The notes: a model not told the origin generated them from the letters alone. Shown: positions 8,326 through 16,972, counted from the stretch's first letter. The stretch is 64,000 bases of DNA from Methylocystis sp. MJC1 (GCF_026427715.1 NZ_CP107558.1:471001-535000), one strand, 5' to 3'. Made by a program: numbers and translations.

Positions 8326-8700
8326 ATGAGCAAGGAAGAACGGGCGCTGCCCGAGAGCGAGATCGTCGAGCGTCTTGGCAGGGAGCTGCCGCACTGGCGC
8401 TTCGAAAACGGCTGGATTCGCCGCAAATACAAGACCCACAGCTGGAAGGGCACGCTGATGGCGATCAACACGATCGGCCATCTCGCCGAGGCCGCCTGGC
8501 ACCACCCCGATATTGCCGCCTCCTACGCCTGGGTCGAGGTCAAGCTGATGACCCATACCGCCAAGGGCGTGACGGACAAGGACTTCGCGCTGGCAAAAAA
8601 GATCGAGGAGGTCGTCTGTTGGCGGCCGGGCCCGGAGGGCGGCCCGCTCGAAGGCACGCCTGAGACCGACCAGCGCTTCGCCTACATCAAATATGACTGA
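8326..8700 (+). CDS. 4a-hydroxytetrahydrobiopterin dehydratase-like (PCD/DCoH family)
   Basis: The 124-residue protein has the pterin-4a-carbinolamine dehydratase signature (EAAWHHPDI, then YAWVEVKLMTHTAKG and a downstream D). The family dehydrates 4a-hydroxypterins or binds pterins. No aromatic amino acid hydroxylase is nearby. Placement between the methanopterin gene and folP, with which it overlaps by 8 bp, suggests a job in folate or methanopterin synthesis; this is inference. The ribosome site is good (AAAGGGGAGC before the ATG). Confidence 0.85.
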   Translation: MSKEERALPESEIVERLGRELPHWRFENGWIRRKYKTHSWKGTLMAINTIGHLAEAAWHHPDIAASYAWVEVKLMTHTAKGVTDKDFALAKKIEEVVCWRPGPEGGPLEGTPETDQRFAYIKYD

Positions 8701-9553
8701 AGCCCTTTCGTTCGACCGTGCGGCGATCGCCGCCGCCCGGGACCGCTTTTTCGCGCCCATCGGCCAACGGCCGGTCATCATGGGCATCGTCAACGTCACG
8801 CCTGATTCCTTCTCCGACGGCGGGCTTTTCGCCTCGCGGGAAGCGGCGCTCGCGCAAGCGAAAAGGCTCGCGGCGGAGGGCGCGGACATCGTCGACGTCG
8901 GTGCCGAATCGACCCGTCCCGGCCACACGCCCGTGCCCGCCGAAGAGGAATGGGCGCGTCTTGAGCCGCTGCTCGCCGCTCTGGTGCGGGAGGCGGGGGT
9001 TCCGGTCTCGATCGACACCTATAAGGCCGCCACCGCCCGCCGGGCGCTGTCGGTCGGCGTCGCGGTCGTCAATGACATTTGGGGGTTGCAGCGCGACCCG
9101 GAAATGGCGCTGGCGATCGCCGAGGCCGGAGCAGGCGCCGTGCTCATGCACAATCGCGAAGCGATTGAGCCCGAGATAGACATCGTCTCGGATATGCTGC
9201 GCTTTTTCGAGCGGTCGATCGACATTGCCCGGCGCGCGGGCGTCTCCGAGGGTCATATCGCGCTCGATCCGGGCATCGGCTTCGGCAAGAGCCGGCAGCA
9301 GAACTATGCCGCCCTGCGCGCCGCGCCGGAGCTTCTCAGGCTTGGATTTCCCTTGTTGATCGGCGTCTCTCGCAAATCCATCTTCAAGGACCTGCCCGAC
9401 GGCCGGGTCGAGGGGCGCCTTGTCGGCACGCTCGCCGCCAATCTGATGGCGGCGGTCGACGGCGCGCAGATTTTTCGGGTGCACGACGTGGCCGAACACC
9501 GCGCAGCTTTCGAGGTTTTTTCCACTTTATGCGCCGCGCCGGCGAAGGGGTGA
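8693..9553 (+). CDS. folP: Dihydropteroate synthase
   Basis: The 286-residue TIM-barrel enzyme carries the hallmark MGIVNVTPDSFSDGG near residue 27, VDVGAESTRPG near 65, DPGIGFGKS near 190 and GVSRKS near 225. It joins 4-aminobenzoate to the pterin pyrophosphate in folate synthesis. Its start overlaps the end of the dehydratase gene by 8 bp, and folK follows after 3 nt, so the three form an operon. Confidence 0.95.
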   Translation: MTEALSFDRAAIAAARDRFFAPIGQRPVIMGIVNVTPDSFSDGGLFASREAALAQAKRLAAEGADIVDVGAESTRPGHTPVPAEEEWARLEPLLAALVREAGVPVSIDTYKAATARRALSVGVAVVNDIWGLQRDPEMALAIAEAGAGAVLMHNREAIEPEIDIVSDMLRFFERSIDIARRAGVSEGHIALDPGIGFGKSRQQNYAALRAAPELLRLGFPLLIGVSRKSIFKDLPDGRVEGRLVGTLAANLMAAVDGAQIFRVHDVAEHRAAFEVFSTLCAAPAKG

Positions 9554-9556
9554 AGA

Positions 9557-10036
9557 ATGAGAGTGGGGTTTGGGCTGGGAAGTAATATCGGAGACAAGCC
9601 GGGCAATATTCGTAAGGCGCTGGATTTATTGGAGGCGCGTGACATCGCGCGGATGACGGCGGTCTCGCGCGTTTATCGCACGCCGCCGTGGGGCGTCACC
9701 GACCAAGGGGATTTCGCCAACGCCTGCGCCATCGGCGAGACGGCTTTGTCGCCCTACGAGCTTCTGGCCGCGGTCAAGAAGATCGAGGCTGATATGGGGC
9801 GTGAGCCCAGCCGCCGGTGGGGGCCGAGGCTGATTGACGTCGACATCCTATTCCTGGGCGACCACACGCTCGACGATCCCGAATTGACTTTGCCACACAA
9901 AGAGTTATTCGGCCGCGGCTTCGTGCTGACGCCGCTGGTGGAGATCGCGCCCGATCTCGTCCTCGATGGCGTCCCGATTGCGGAAGCGTTGCGGAAGGTC
10001 GATTCCGAGGGAGTCAGGCCTTGGAGCGAGGGCTGA
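9557..10036 (+). CDS. folK: 2-amino-4-hydroxy-6-hydroxymethyldihydropteridine pyrophosphokinase
   Basis: The 159-residue protein begins with FGLGSNIGDKPGN and has the HPPK signature RRWGPRLIDVDILFLG. Family length is as expected. It activates the pterin alcohol with ATP for FolP, encoded directly upstream. It is the last gene of the pcd-folP-folK operon. Confidence 0.95.
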   Translation: MRVGFGLGSNIGDKPGNIRKALDLLEARDIARMTAVSRVYRTPPWGVTDQGDFANACAIGETALSPYELLAAVKKIEADMGREPSRRWGPRLIDVDILFLGDHTLDDPELTLPHKELFGRGFVLTPLVEIAPDLVLDGVPIAEALRKVDSEGVRPWSEG

Positions 10037-10600
10037 ACAGCCTACCCTCGATGGTTGGTGTTACTGCATCGCAGCATGAGTGCCCCGCAAGAGCGTCAAA
10101 AAGTGACACAGAATGGCGTAACGCTCTGATTTACGTTGGATATTGCAGTGTCTCAGAAAAATCCGCCAAACGCTCGGAATGGAGGCATAGGGTAGGAAAA
10201 CACCCATCCACTGGGGTTGTTTAGACTATTCGATAGACAGTTGAATGCTATCCCATGGGGTATTGTCATTATGTTGGTGAGAGGGAATGGTTGGGCCACG
10301 CTAAACGGGGTCTGTTGGCTTGGCTCGGGAGGGCCGGTTTGGGGCACTGTTTAGGCGGCGACGTCGGTGTTCGTCCGATAACAACAAGGCGGCCTTATTG
10401 GATGTTCGATCTTTTGGGGGGAAATTCTCAAAGGTCGGGGTCTGAGAGCTGCTTCAAGAAAGGGCGGGACGGTCTTGGGCTCCGTTAACAGCGGGTCCGA
10501 CCTCACGTTAATCAAACGAGGACGAAGCGGCTCCGTTCCGGGAGGCGGAGCTTTTTTACCGGTCACGCGCATCCCTGGGAGCACATAGGAGGAGTTAAAT
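10037..10600 (+). other. 564-bp leader/upstream region of pmoC
   Basis: There is no credible coding frame. The region should hold the promoter of the pmo operon, but I could not pick a convincing -35/-10 pair; TTGAAT with TGTCAT at 17-nt spacing near 10240-10270 is only a weak candidate. The 3' end carries a terminator-like hairpin listed separately, followed by AGGAGGAG before the pmoC ATG. Confidence 0.6.
10530..10557 (+). terminator. Terminator-like hairpin in the pmoC leader (possible attenuator)
   Basis: GCTCCG (10530-10535) pairs with CGGAGC (10546-10551), directly followed by six T. The shape is that of an intrinsic terminator, yet it stands only about 45 bp before the pmoC start inside the expected leader, so it could attenuate the operon. 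Confidence 0.5.
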
Positions 10601-11371
10601 ATGAGCTCGACGACTAGCACGGCTGCCGGCGCAGCTGCTGAAGTAGAGTCCGTAGTCGATCTGCGCGGCATGTGGATCGGCCTTGCGGTTCTGAATGTTT
10701 TCTATCTGATCGTCCGCATTTACGAGCAGGTTTTCGGCTGGCGCGCCGGCCTGGATTCGTTCGCTCCGGAATTCCAGACCTACTGGATGTCGATCCTTTG
10801 GACCGAAATTCCGCTGGAGCTCGTCTCCGGTCTGGCGCTCGCCGGCTTCCTGTGGAAGACCCGCGACCGTAACGTCGACGCCGTCTCGCCGCGCGAAGAG
10901 ATGCGCCGCCTGGTGGTTCTCGTTCAGTGGCTGGTCGTTTACGGCATCGCCATCTACTGGGGCGCCTCGTTCTTCACCGAGCAGGACGGCACCTGGCACA
11001 TGACGGTTATCCGTGACACGGACTTCACGCCGTCGCACATCATCGAGTTCTACATGAGCTACCCGATCTATTCGGTGATCGCGGTTGGCGCGTTCTTCTA
11101 TGCGAAGACCCGCATTCCGTATTTTGCTCATGGCTACTCGCTGGCGTTCCTGATCGTCGCCATCGGCCCGTTCATGATCATCCCGAACGTCGGCCTGAAT
11201 GAATGGGGCCACACCTTCTGGTTCATGGAAGAGCTGTTCGTTGCTCCGCTGCACTGGGGCTTCGTGTTCTTCGGCTGGATGGCGCTCGGCGTGTTCGGCG
11301 TCGTGCTGCAGATCCTCGGCCGCATCCATGCGCTGGTCGGCAAGGAAGGCGTCGCCCTCCTCACCGAGTAA
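10601..11371 (+). CDS. pmoC: Particulate methane monooxygenase subunit C
   Basis: The 256-residue integral membrane protein has about six hydrophobic helices and the conserved PmoC stretches (WTEIPLELVSG, FTPSHIIEFYMSYP, GLNEWGHTFWFMEELF). The metal ligands D129, H133 and H146 of the PmoC copper site are present at exactly the numbering I recall for Methylocystis PmoC. An AGGAGGAG ribosome site precedes the ATG. It is the first gene of pmoCAB; a strong hairpin separates it from pmoA and may allow different transcript levels. The enzyme oxidises methane to methanol in the intracytoplasmic membranes. Confidence 0.97.
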   Translation: MSSTTSTAAGAAAEVESVVDLRGMWIGLAVLNVFYLIVRIYEQVFGWRAGLDSFAPEFQTYWMSILWTEIPLELVSGLALAGFLWKTRDRNVDAVSPREEMRRLVVLVQWLVVYGIAIYWGASFFTEQDGTWHMTVIRDTDFTPSHIIEFYMSYPIYSVIAVGAFFYAKTRIPYFAHGYSLAFLIVAIGPFMIIPNVGLNEWGHTFWFMEELFVAPLHWGFVFFGWMALGVFGVVLQILGRIHALVGKEGVALLTE

Positions 11372-11382
11372 GATGTGACGAC

Positions 11383-11411
11383 CCGCTCGCGCCCTTAAAG
11401 GGCGCGGGCGG
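11383..11411 (+). other. Strong hairpin between pmoC and pmoA
   Basis: A 13-bp GC-rich stem with a TAA loop begins 11 nt after the pmoC stop. There is no direct U-tract. Its likely role is mRNA processing or protection of the pmoC 3' end. The rest of the 328-bp gap up to pmoA shows no gene. Confidence 0.65.
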
Positions 11412-11699
11412 AGAGTTCGGGCGCGGGGCTTTTCTTTAGACAAGAGAACGAGCGTTATCTGGCCGCCATTGGCGACTGGGGTGGTTCTTCTCGGGTCGTG
11501 GTCAGGGGTTCCTCTGGGAGTTTCCTGGCTGAAAAGGAAGGCTTCGCTCAGGCGGCGCGCGAGCGCGGCCCAAAGGAAATGCCGGGCGGGGCCCTAGAGG
11601 CGATCGTCCGGGCGCGGTCCGGGGGCGCGACGCTTCCGGTCTGCGGCAAAAAGAAACTCGGGGCCTTAAGGCGCTCGAGAAACACCAAGGAGAAGAGTG

Positions 11700-12458
11700 A
11701 TGTCACAATCGAAAAGCGGGGGGGCGGTCGGTCCGTTCAACTCCGTCGCCGAGGCGGCGGGTTGCGTCGCGACGACGGACTGGATGCTTCTGGTTCTGCT
11801 GTTCTTTGCGGTCCTGGGCGGCTATCACGTCCACTTCATGCTGACGGCGGGCGACTGGGACTTCTGGGTTGACTGGAAGGATCGTCGTATGTGGCCGACG
11901 GTTATCCCGATCCTCGGCGTGACCTTCTGCGCGGCTTCGCAGGCTTTCTGGTGGGTCAACTTCCGTCTTCCGTTCGGCGCCGTTTTCGCGGCTCTGGGCC
12001 TTCTGATCGGCGAGTGGATCAACCGCTACGTCAACTTCTGGGGCTGGACCTACTTCCCGATCAGCCTCGTGTTCCCGTCTGCTCTGATCGTTCCGGCGAT
12101 CTGGCTCGACGTGATCCTGCTCCTGTCGGGCTCCTATGTGATCACGGCGGTTGTCGGCTCGCTGGGCTGGGGTCTGCTGTTCTACCCGAACAACTGGCCG
12201 GCCATCGCCGCCTTCCACCAGGCGACCGAGCAGCATGGTCAGCTGATGACGCTGGCCGATCTGATCGGCTTCCACTTCGTCCGCACCTCGATGCCGGAAT
12301 ACATCCGTATGGTCGAGCGCGGCACGCTGCGCACCTTCGGTAAGGACGTTGTGCCGGTTGCGGCGTTCTTCTCGGGCTTCGTCTCGATGATGGTGTACTT
12401 CCTGTGGTGGTTCATGGGTCGCTGGTATTCCACGACCAAGCGGATCGAGCAGATCTAA
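11700..12458 (+). CDS. pmoA: Particulate methane monooxygenase subunit A
   Basis: The 252-residue membrane protein shows the diagnostic PmoA segments GGYHVHFMLTAGDWDFWVDWKD (split at residues about 40-61), NFWGWTYFPISLVFPSAL, FYPNNWPAIAAFHQATEQHG and RTSMPEYIRMVERGTLRTF, matching type II methanotroph PmoA rather than bacterial AmoA. The start at ATG 11700 follows AAGGAG by six nucleotides; the GTG one codon earlier is less likely. Whether it is the conventional pmoA1 or the divergent pmoA2 isozyme of Methylocystis cannot be decided without an alignment. Confidence 0.97.
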   Translation: MSQSKSGGAVGPFNSVAEAAGCVATTDWMLLVLLFFAVLGGYHVHFMLTAGDWDFWVDWKDRRMWPTVIPILGVTFCAASQAFWWVNFRLPFGAVFAALGLLIGEWINRYVNFWGWTYFPISLVFPSALIVPAIWLDVILLLSGSYVITAVVGSLGWGLLFYPNNWPAIAAFHQATEQHGQLMTLADLIGFHFVRTSMPEYIRMVERGTLRTFGKDVVPVAAFFSGFVSMMVYFLWWFMGRWYSTTKRIEQI

Positions 12459-12530
12459 TCGCCAAAAAAAGATGCGGTGGATTTTGGTTGGATCATCGGT
12501 TTGGCCTGATCTGTCGCGGATGAAAAAATC

Positions 12531-12553
12531 GGCTGGCGCGCGAGGCGCCGGCC
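12531..12553 (+). other. Hairpin upstream of pmoB
   Basis: A 9-bp GC-rich stem with a 5-nt loop sits about 15 nt before the pmoB ribosome site. It is the third such structure in the operon and may tune translation or mRNA decay. Confidence 0.5.
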
Positions 12554-12579
12554 GGGAGAAGAACCTGGGAGGTTTGTTC

Positions 12580-13839
12580 ATGAAAAAGCTAGTCAAGCTC
12601 GCCGCCTTCGGCGCGGCGGCTGCTGTGGCGGCGACGCTCGGAGCGGTCGCTCCGGCCTCGGCGCACGGCGAGAAGTCCCAGCAGGCGTTCCTTCGTATGC
12701 GCACGCTGAACTGGTATGACGTTCAGTGGTCGAAGACGACGGTCAACGTCAACGAGGACATGGTCCTGTCCGGCAAGGTTCACGTCTTCTCGGCGTGGCC
12801 GCAGGCGGTCGCCAATCCGAAGGTGTCGTTCCTGAACGCCGGCGAGCCCGGCCCGGTTCTGGTCCGCACGGCTCAGTTCATCGGCGAGCAGTTCGCTCCT
12901 CGCTCGGTGTCTCTGGAGGTCGGCAAGGACTACGCCTTCTCGCTCAACCTGCGCGGTCGTCGCGCCGGTCGTTGGCACGTTCACGCTCAGATCAACGTCG
13001 AAGGCGGCGGCCCGATCATCGGACCCGGCCAGTGGATCGAGATCAAGGGCGACATGAAGGACTTCACCGATCCGGTGACGCTCCTCGACGGCTCGACGGT
13101 CGACCTCGAGAACTACGGCATCAGCCGCGTTTACGCGTGGCATCTGCCGTGGCTGGCGGTTGGCGCCGCCTGGATCCTGTTCTGGTTCATCCGGAAGGGC
13201 ATCATCGCCTCGTATCTCCGTGTTGCTGAAGGCCGTCCTGACGACGTCATCGGCGATGACGACCGCCGCATTGGCGCGATCGTTCTCGCTCTGACGATCC
13301 TGGCGACGATTGTCGGCTATGCGGTGACGAACTCGACCTTCCCGCGCACGATCCCGCTTCAGGCCGGCTTGCAGAAGCCGCTGACGCCGATCGAGACGGA
13401 AGGCACCGTGGGCGTGGGCAAGGAGCAGGTGACGACCGAGCTGAACGGCGGCGTCTACAAGGTTCCGGGCCGCGAGCTGACGATCAACGTGAAGGTCAAG
13501 AACGGCACGTCGCAGCCGGTTCGCCTCGGCGAATATACGGCGGCTGGCCTGCGCTTCCTGAACCCGACCGTGTTCACGCAGAAGCCTGACTTCCCGGATT
13601 ACCTGCTTGCTGACCGTGGTCTGTCGAACGACGACGTGATTGCGCCCGGCGAGTCCAAGGAAATCGTCGTGAAGATCCAGGACGCGCGTTGGGACATCGA
13701 GCGTCTTTCGGACCTCGCCTACGACACGGACAGCCAGGTCGGCGGTCTGCTGTTCTTCTTCACGCCGGACGGCAAGCGCTTTGCGGCTGAAATCGGCGGC
13801 CCGGTTATTCCGAAGTTCGTCGCCGGCGACATGCCCTAA
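12580..13839 (+). CDS. pmoB: Particulate methane monooxygenase subunit B
   Basis: I start at ATG 12580, which follows GGGAGG and opens a signal peptide ending ASA before H29; upstream in-frame starts would destroy this. The mature N-terminal His (H29) and the H133-V-H135 pair are the PmoB copper ligands. Two cupredoxin-like domains flank two membrane helices (around HLPWLAVGAAWILFWF and IGAIVLALTILATIVG). The 419-residue length fits the family. It is the last gene of pmoCAB, followed by a strong terminator. Confidence 0.97.
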   Translation: MKKLVKLAAFGAAAAVAATLGAVAPASAHGEKSQQAFLRMRTLNWYDVQWSKTTVNVNEDMVLSGKVHVFSAWPQAVANPKVSFLNAGEPGPVLVRTAQFIGEQFAPRSVSLEVGKDYAFSLNLRGRRAGRWHVHAQINVEGGGPIIGPGQWIEIKGDMKDFTDPVTLLDGSTVDLENYGISRVYAWHLPWLAVGAAWILFWFIRKGIIASYLRVAEGRPDDVIGDDDRRIGAIVLALTILATIVGYAVTNSTFPRTIPLQAGLQKPLTPIETEGTVGVGKEQVTTELNGGVYKVPGRELTINVKVKNGTSQPVRLGEYTAAGLRFLNPTVFTQKPDFPDYLLADRGLSNDDVIAPGESKEIVVKIQDARWDIERLSDLAYDTDSQVGGLLFFFTPDGKRFAAEIGGPVIPKFVAGDMP

Positions 13840-13867
13840 GCGAAACTCGATAGCCTAAAATAATGCG

Positions 13868-13900
13868 CCGGCCGGACGAAAGTCCGGCCGGTCGCTTTTT
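13868..13900 (+). terminator. Intrinsic terminator of pmoCAB
   Basis: CCGGCCGGAC and GTCCGGCCGG form a perfect 10-bp stem with a GAAA tetraloop, followed by TCGC and TTTTT, 28 nt after the pmoB stop. Confidence 0.9.
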
Positions 13901-14075
13901 GGGTAGGGCGCAGCGCCAGAAAGCGAAAAGACGCAGCAAGCGCCGGCGCTTGTTTGCGCAAGGAGCAACCTTTAGATAAGGCGCACGGGCGCATTCGCGG
14001 CGGCCGCTCGGCCGCGACGGAGCGGCGAGCTTCCTTGACCGCAATTGACGGCGCCATGCGAGGAGCCGCGCGGAC

Positions 14076-15050
14076 GTGTCAAATCTTTCGCCTTTATTCG
14101 ACGCCAGCGCAGGCAACGCCTGGGTATTCATCCCAACAGCCATTCTGCTCGGCGCCTTGCACGGGCTGGAGCCGGGTCATTCAAAGACGATGATGGCGGC
14201 GTTTATCGTCGCCGTGCGCGGCACAGTCGGCCAGGCGGCGCTTCTCGGACTTGCCGCAACCATCTCCCATTCAGCAATCGTTTGGCTCGTCGCTTTGATC
14301 GGGATGTCCCTCGGGGCTCAGATAAATGTCGAGGCCAACGAGCCCTATCTGCAGATCGTCTCGGGCTTGATGATCCTGACCGTAGCCATCTGGATGACAT
14401 GGCGCATGTCGCGGAACAGCGCCTCGCCAGCGCCGGCCCATGTCCATGGCGATCACGGACATGACGATCACGCACATCGCGATCACGAACATGCCGATCA
14501 CGGACATGGTCACGGCCACGGCGATCACCATCATTCCCACGATCAAGCCCATCACGCCCACAGTCATAGCGGCGATCATCACCACCATCCGCACGGCGAG
14601 GGAGCCGCCCTAGCGGCGCGCATGGACGAGGAGACGTTCGAAAGCGAGTTGCTCTCCGTCGACCCTACGGTTTACGCCGACGCCCATGAGCGGGAGCATG
14701 CGCTCGAAATAGAGCGCCGCTTCGCCAATCGCAAGGCGACCAAGGGACAGATCATCCTTTTCGGGCTTACCGGCGGGCTCGTCCCCTGTCCGGCCTCGAT
14801 CACCGTGCTTCTGCTCTGTTTGCAGGCTGGCCGCTTCGCCCTTGGCGCGACTCTGGTGCTGTCTTTCAGCATCGGCCTGGCGCTCACGCTCGTATTGGTT
14901 GGCGTCGCCGCGGCGCTCGGGGTGCGCCATGCTGTTTCGCGCTTTCCGGCGTTCGAGGCGCTTGCGGCTCGCGCACCCTATCTGTCGAGTGGCGTCGTGG
15001 CCCTCGTCGGCCTTTATACGATCGCGATGGGCGCGAAGGGATTGGCCTGA
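14076..15050 (+). CDS. NicO-family nickel/cobalt exporter (RcnA-like)
   Basis: The 324-residue membrane protein has ALHGLEPGHSKTMMAAF near the N-terminus and GGLVPCPASITVLLLC in the second half, both typical of RcnA/NicO transporters. Between the halves lies a long cytoplasmic loop (about residues 118-180) made almost wholly of His, Asp and Gly and expected to bind metal. The start is a GTG with AGGAG upstream. It is convergent with the SDR gene, whose stop is immediately adjacent. Confidence 0.88.
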   Translation: MSNLSPLFDASAGNAWVFIPTAILLGALHGLEPGHSKTMMAAFIVAVRGTVGQAALLGLAATISHSAIVWLVALIGMSLGAQINVEANEPYLQIVSGLMILTVAIWMTWRMSRNSASPAPAHVHGDHGHDDHAHRDHEHADHGHGHGHGDHHHSHDQAHHAHSHSGDHHHHPHGEGAALAARMDEETFESELLSVDPTVYADAHEREHALEIERRFANRKATKGQIILFGLTGGLVPCPASITVLLLCLQAGRFALGATLVLSFSIGLALTLVLVGVAAALGVRHAVSRFPAFEALAARAPYLSSGVVALVGLYTIAMGAKGLA

Positions 15051-15926
15051 CTATTTGCCAGCATGGAAGGCAGATTTCTGGACATGGGGGCTGATCGGCT
15101 CGTCCAGGAAAAAATCCAGCACCGCCTCATAGGCGGGATCGACCGCGTAAGACGAGAAGTCCGTCACGCCTTCCTCGGCCAGCACGCGGACGTCGATGAA
15201 GAAGTTCCCCGTGCATGCGCGCGCCGACCGGGTGAGCACGGCATGCGCCGCATCCGCGACAATCTCGGGCTTACGGGAGCGTCGGATGATCTCCTCGCCG
15301 CCCAAAAGGTTGCCGACGGCGGCGGTGGCGATCGCGGTCTCGGGCCAAAGCGAATTCACCGCGACGCCATCGCGCGCAAGCTCCTTCGCGAGGCCGAGCG
15401 TGACGAGGCTCATGCCATATTTCGCCATTGTGTAGGCGAGGTTGGGCGCGAACCATTTTGGGTTCAGATCGAGCGGCGGCGAGAGAGTCAGTATGTGCGG
15501 GTTTTCGGCCTTGCGCAGATGCGGCAGCGCCACTTTGGCGCAAAGATACGCGCCTCTCGCATTGATCTGGTGCATCAGATCGAAGCGTTTCATGTCGAGG
15601 AGGTCCATGCCCCGCAGGTCGATGGCGCTGGCGTTGTTGATCAGAATGTCGAGGCCGCCAAAGGTCTCAATCGTTTTGGCGATGGCGGCCGCGACCTGAT
15701 CGTCGAAACGTATGTCGCAGGGCAGGGGCAGAGCCTTGCCCCCTTCCGCCTCGATTTCAGCGGCGGCCGTGTAGATCGTGCCGGGAATTTTCGGGTTTTC
15801 GGCCACGCTTTTCGCAGCGATCGCGATATTGGCGCCGTCGCGGGCCGCCTTTTTGGCGATCGCGAGACCGATGCCGCGGCTGGCCCCCGTGATGAAAAGC
15901 GTCTTGCCCCGAAGCGATGCCTTCAT
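15051..15926 (-). CDS. Short-chain dehydrogenase/reductase
   Basis: The 291-residue protein has the SDR cofactor motif TGASRGIG at about 14-21, the NNAS motif near 93 and a YTMAK catalytic pair near 165. The sequence resembles the HSDL2-like long SDR branch, often tied to lipid or hydroxy-acyl metabolism, but the substrate is unknown. It is convergent with the NicO gene and has no operon partner. Confidence 0.88.
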   Translation of the reverse strand: MKASLRGKTLFITGASRGIGLAIAKKAARDGANIAIAAKSVAENPKIPGTIYTAAAEIEAEGGKALPLPCDIRFDDQVAAAIAKTIETFGGLDILINNASAIDLRGMDLLDMKRFDLMHQINARGAYLCAKVALPHLRKAENPHILTLSPPLDLNPKWFAPNLAYTMAKYGMSLVTLGLAKELARDGVAVNSLWPETAIATAAVGNLLGGEEIIRRSRKPEIVADAAHAVLTRSARACTGNFFIDVRVLAEEGVTDFSSYAVDPAYEAVLDFFLDEPISPHVQKSAFHAGK

Positions 15927-16024
15927 CCCGATAAATCCCCGAAATACTGAGCACTACCAAATAGCCTAAACCGGATGAACGGCAAGCGGCGGCCAAGGCG
16001 TGGGAGCCACCCTCGGCCGCTGCG

Positions 16025-16049
16025 AAAAGGCCCGGCCGACGGCCGGGCC
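16025..16049 (-). terminator. Terminator of the HdeA/HdeB-like pair
   Basis: Read on the minus strand, a 9-bp stem GGCCCGGCC/GGCCGGGCC with a 3-nt loop ends in TTTT, 9 nt beyond the last gene. Confidence 0.85.
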
Positions 16050-16057
16050 GTAGGGAC

Positions 16058-16351
16058 TCAACGGGCGTTCTTCAGAACCGCGTCCATCAGCGAAGATTTC
16101 GGGAGTTTCTTGCAGTAGCGCGAAATCTTGTCGGTATTACGCTTGACGTAGCGCGAGTCGATGACGGTGATATTATTCTTCGCGCTGAAGTAACCCCGCA
16201 TCCAGTTTCCGATGAAGTCCTGGGTTTCCGCGTCGTAGCCATGGAAATCCTTGCAAGTGATTTCCGACATGTCGATCGTAACCTGAGCAGAGGCCGGCGC
16301 GACGAAAGCGAAGGCGCTGGCGGCGCCAGCAAGAATGAGCTTGCGGATCAT
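16058..16351 (-). CDS. HdeA/HdeB-family periplasmic protein
   Basis: The 97-residue protein starts MIRKLILAGAAS after GAGGGA. It has a cleavable signal peptide (APASAQ) and the family core ITCKDF followed by a GYFSAKNN-type helix and a second Cys (RYCKKL) for one disulphide. HdeA/HdeB proteins are small acid-activated chaperones of the periplasm. It follows a second family member by 17 nt, so the two form an operon with a shared terminator. Confidence 0.8.
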   Translation of the reverse strand: MIRKLILAGAASAFAFVAPASAQVTIDMSEITCKDFHGYDAETQDFIGNWMRGYFSAKNNITVIDSRYVKRNTDKISRYCKKLPKSSLMDAVLKNAR

Positions 16352-16368
16352 TTGTGTGCAATCCCTCG

Positions 16369-16668
16369 TCATTGTTTCTTGTCGAAAGCGCGCTGTAGGC
16401 CCGCCATCACGGACTCGGACTTGTTCGCCGCGCACCACTCGGTCACGCTCGCGGCGTTCTTTTGGAACAGAACGAGATCGATGGAAGTGCGGCCGCTCTT
16501 TTGGGCAAACCACCCGCTCATGAAGGCCCCGAAGTCGGCTTGGTCCTCGGGGGGCAGCGCTAGCAATTCGCCGCAGGTAATTTTCGTCATATCGATCTTG
16601 ACTTGTGCCTGCACGGCTGCGGGCGCCAACATTCCTGCCATAGCGATCCCAAAGATCAACTTATTCAT
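16369..16668 (-). CDS. HdeA/HdeB-family periplasmic protein
   Basis: The 99-residue protein starts after a clear GGAGGA site. A signal peptide ends at VQAQ, and the mature part shows KIDMTKITCGELLAL, FMSGWF and a second Cys (EWCAANKS). It is a paralogue of the next gene downstream. Longer in-frame starts upstream lack the signal peptide and were discarded. A role in periplasmic acid or envelope stress is inferred from the family. Confidence 0.8.
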   Translation of the reverse strand: MNKLIFGIAMAGMLAPAAVQAQVKIDMTKITCGELLALPPEDQADFGAFMSGWFAQKSGRTSIDLVLFQKNAASVTEWCAANKSESVMAGLQRAFDKKQ

Positions 16669-16972
16669 GTTTTCCTCCAGAAAATGCACGGCGCGCCAGG
16701 CTTCGGTCGCACAATCGAACAATGTGCGTGAAAGCGTCGCCTCTCCAATCAGCGCGAGCGCAGGGAACACATACAGGCAAAAAACAAACTTTGACTTAAG
16801 CCTGCAGATAACTTGAGCGGGAATGAACAAACGTCGCTTAAGTATTCTGATTCCACGCGATTTTGACCTTTCACGCTTTTCGAGCGCCTTGCGCCCCGCC
16901 GGTGGACGCGGACGGCCGTCTGATTTAGTTTTGGCACCGCAGCAACAAGCGTTTTTTCGACAGAGACGTGAC

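Noticed and set aside
10230..10275. Sigma-70 promoter of pmoC
   Set aside because: TTGAAT and TGTCAT at 17-nt spacing match the consensus too weakly to be listed as a feature.
14430..14600. Possible short direct-repeat array
   Set aside because: The repeats are His/Asp codons inside the NicO exporter loop, in frame and without spacers of CRISPR type.
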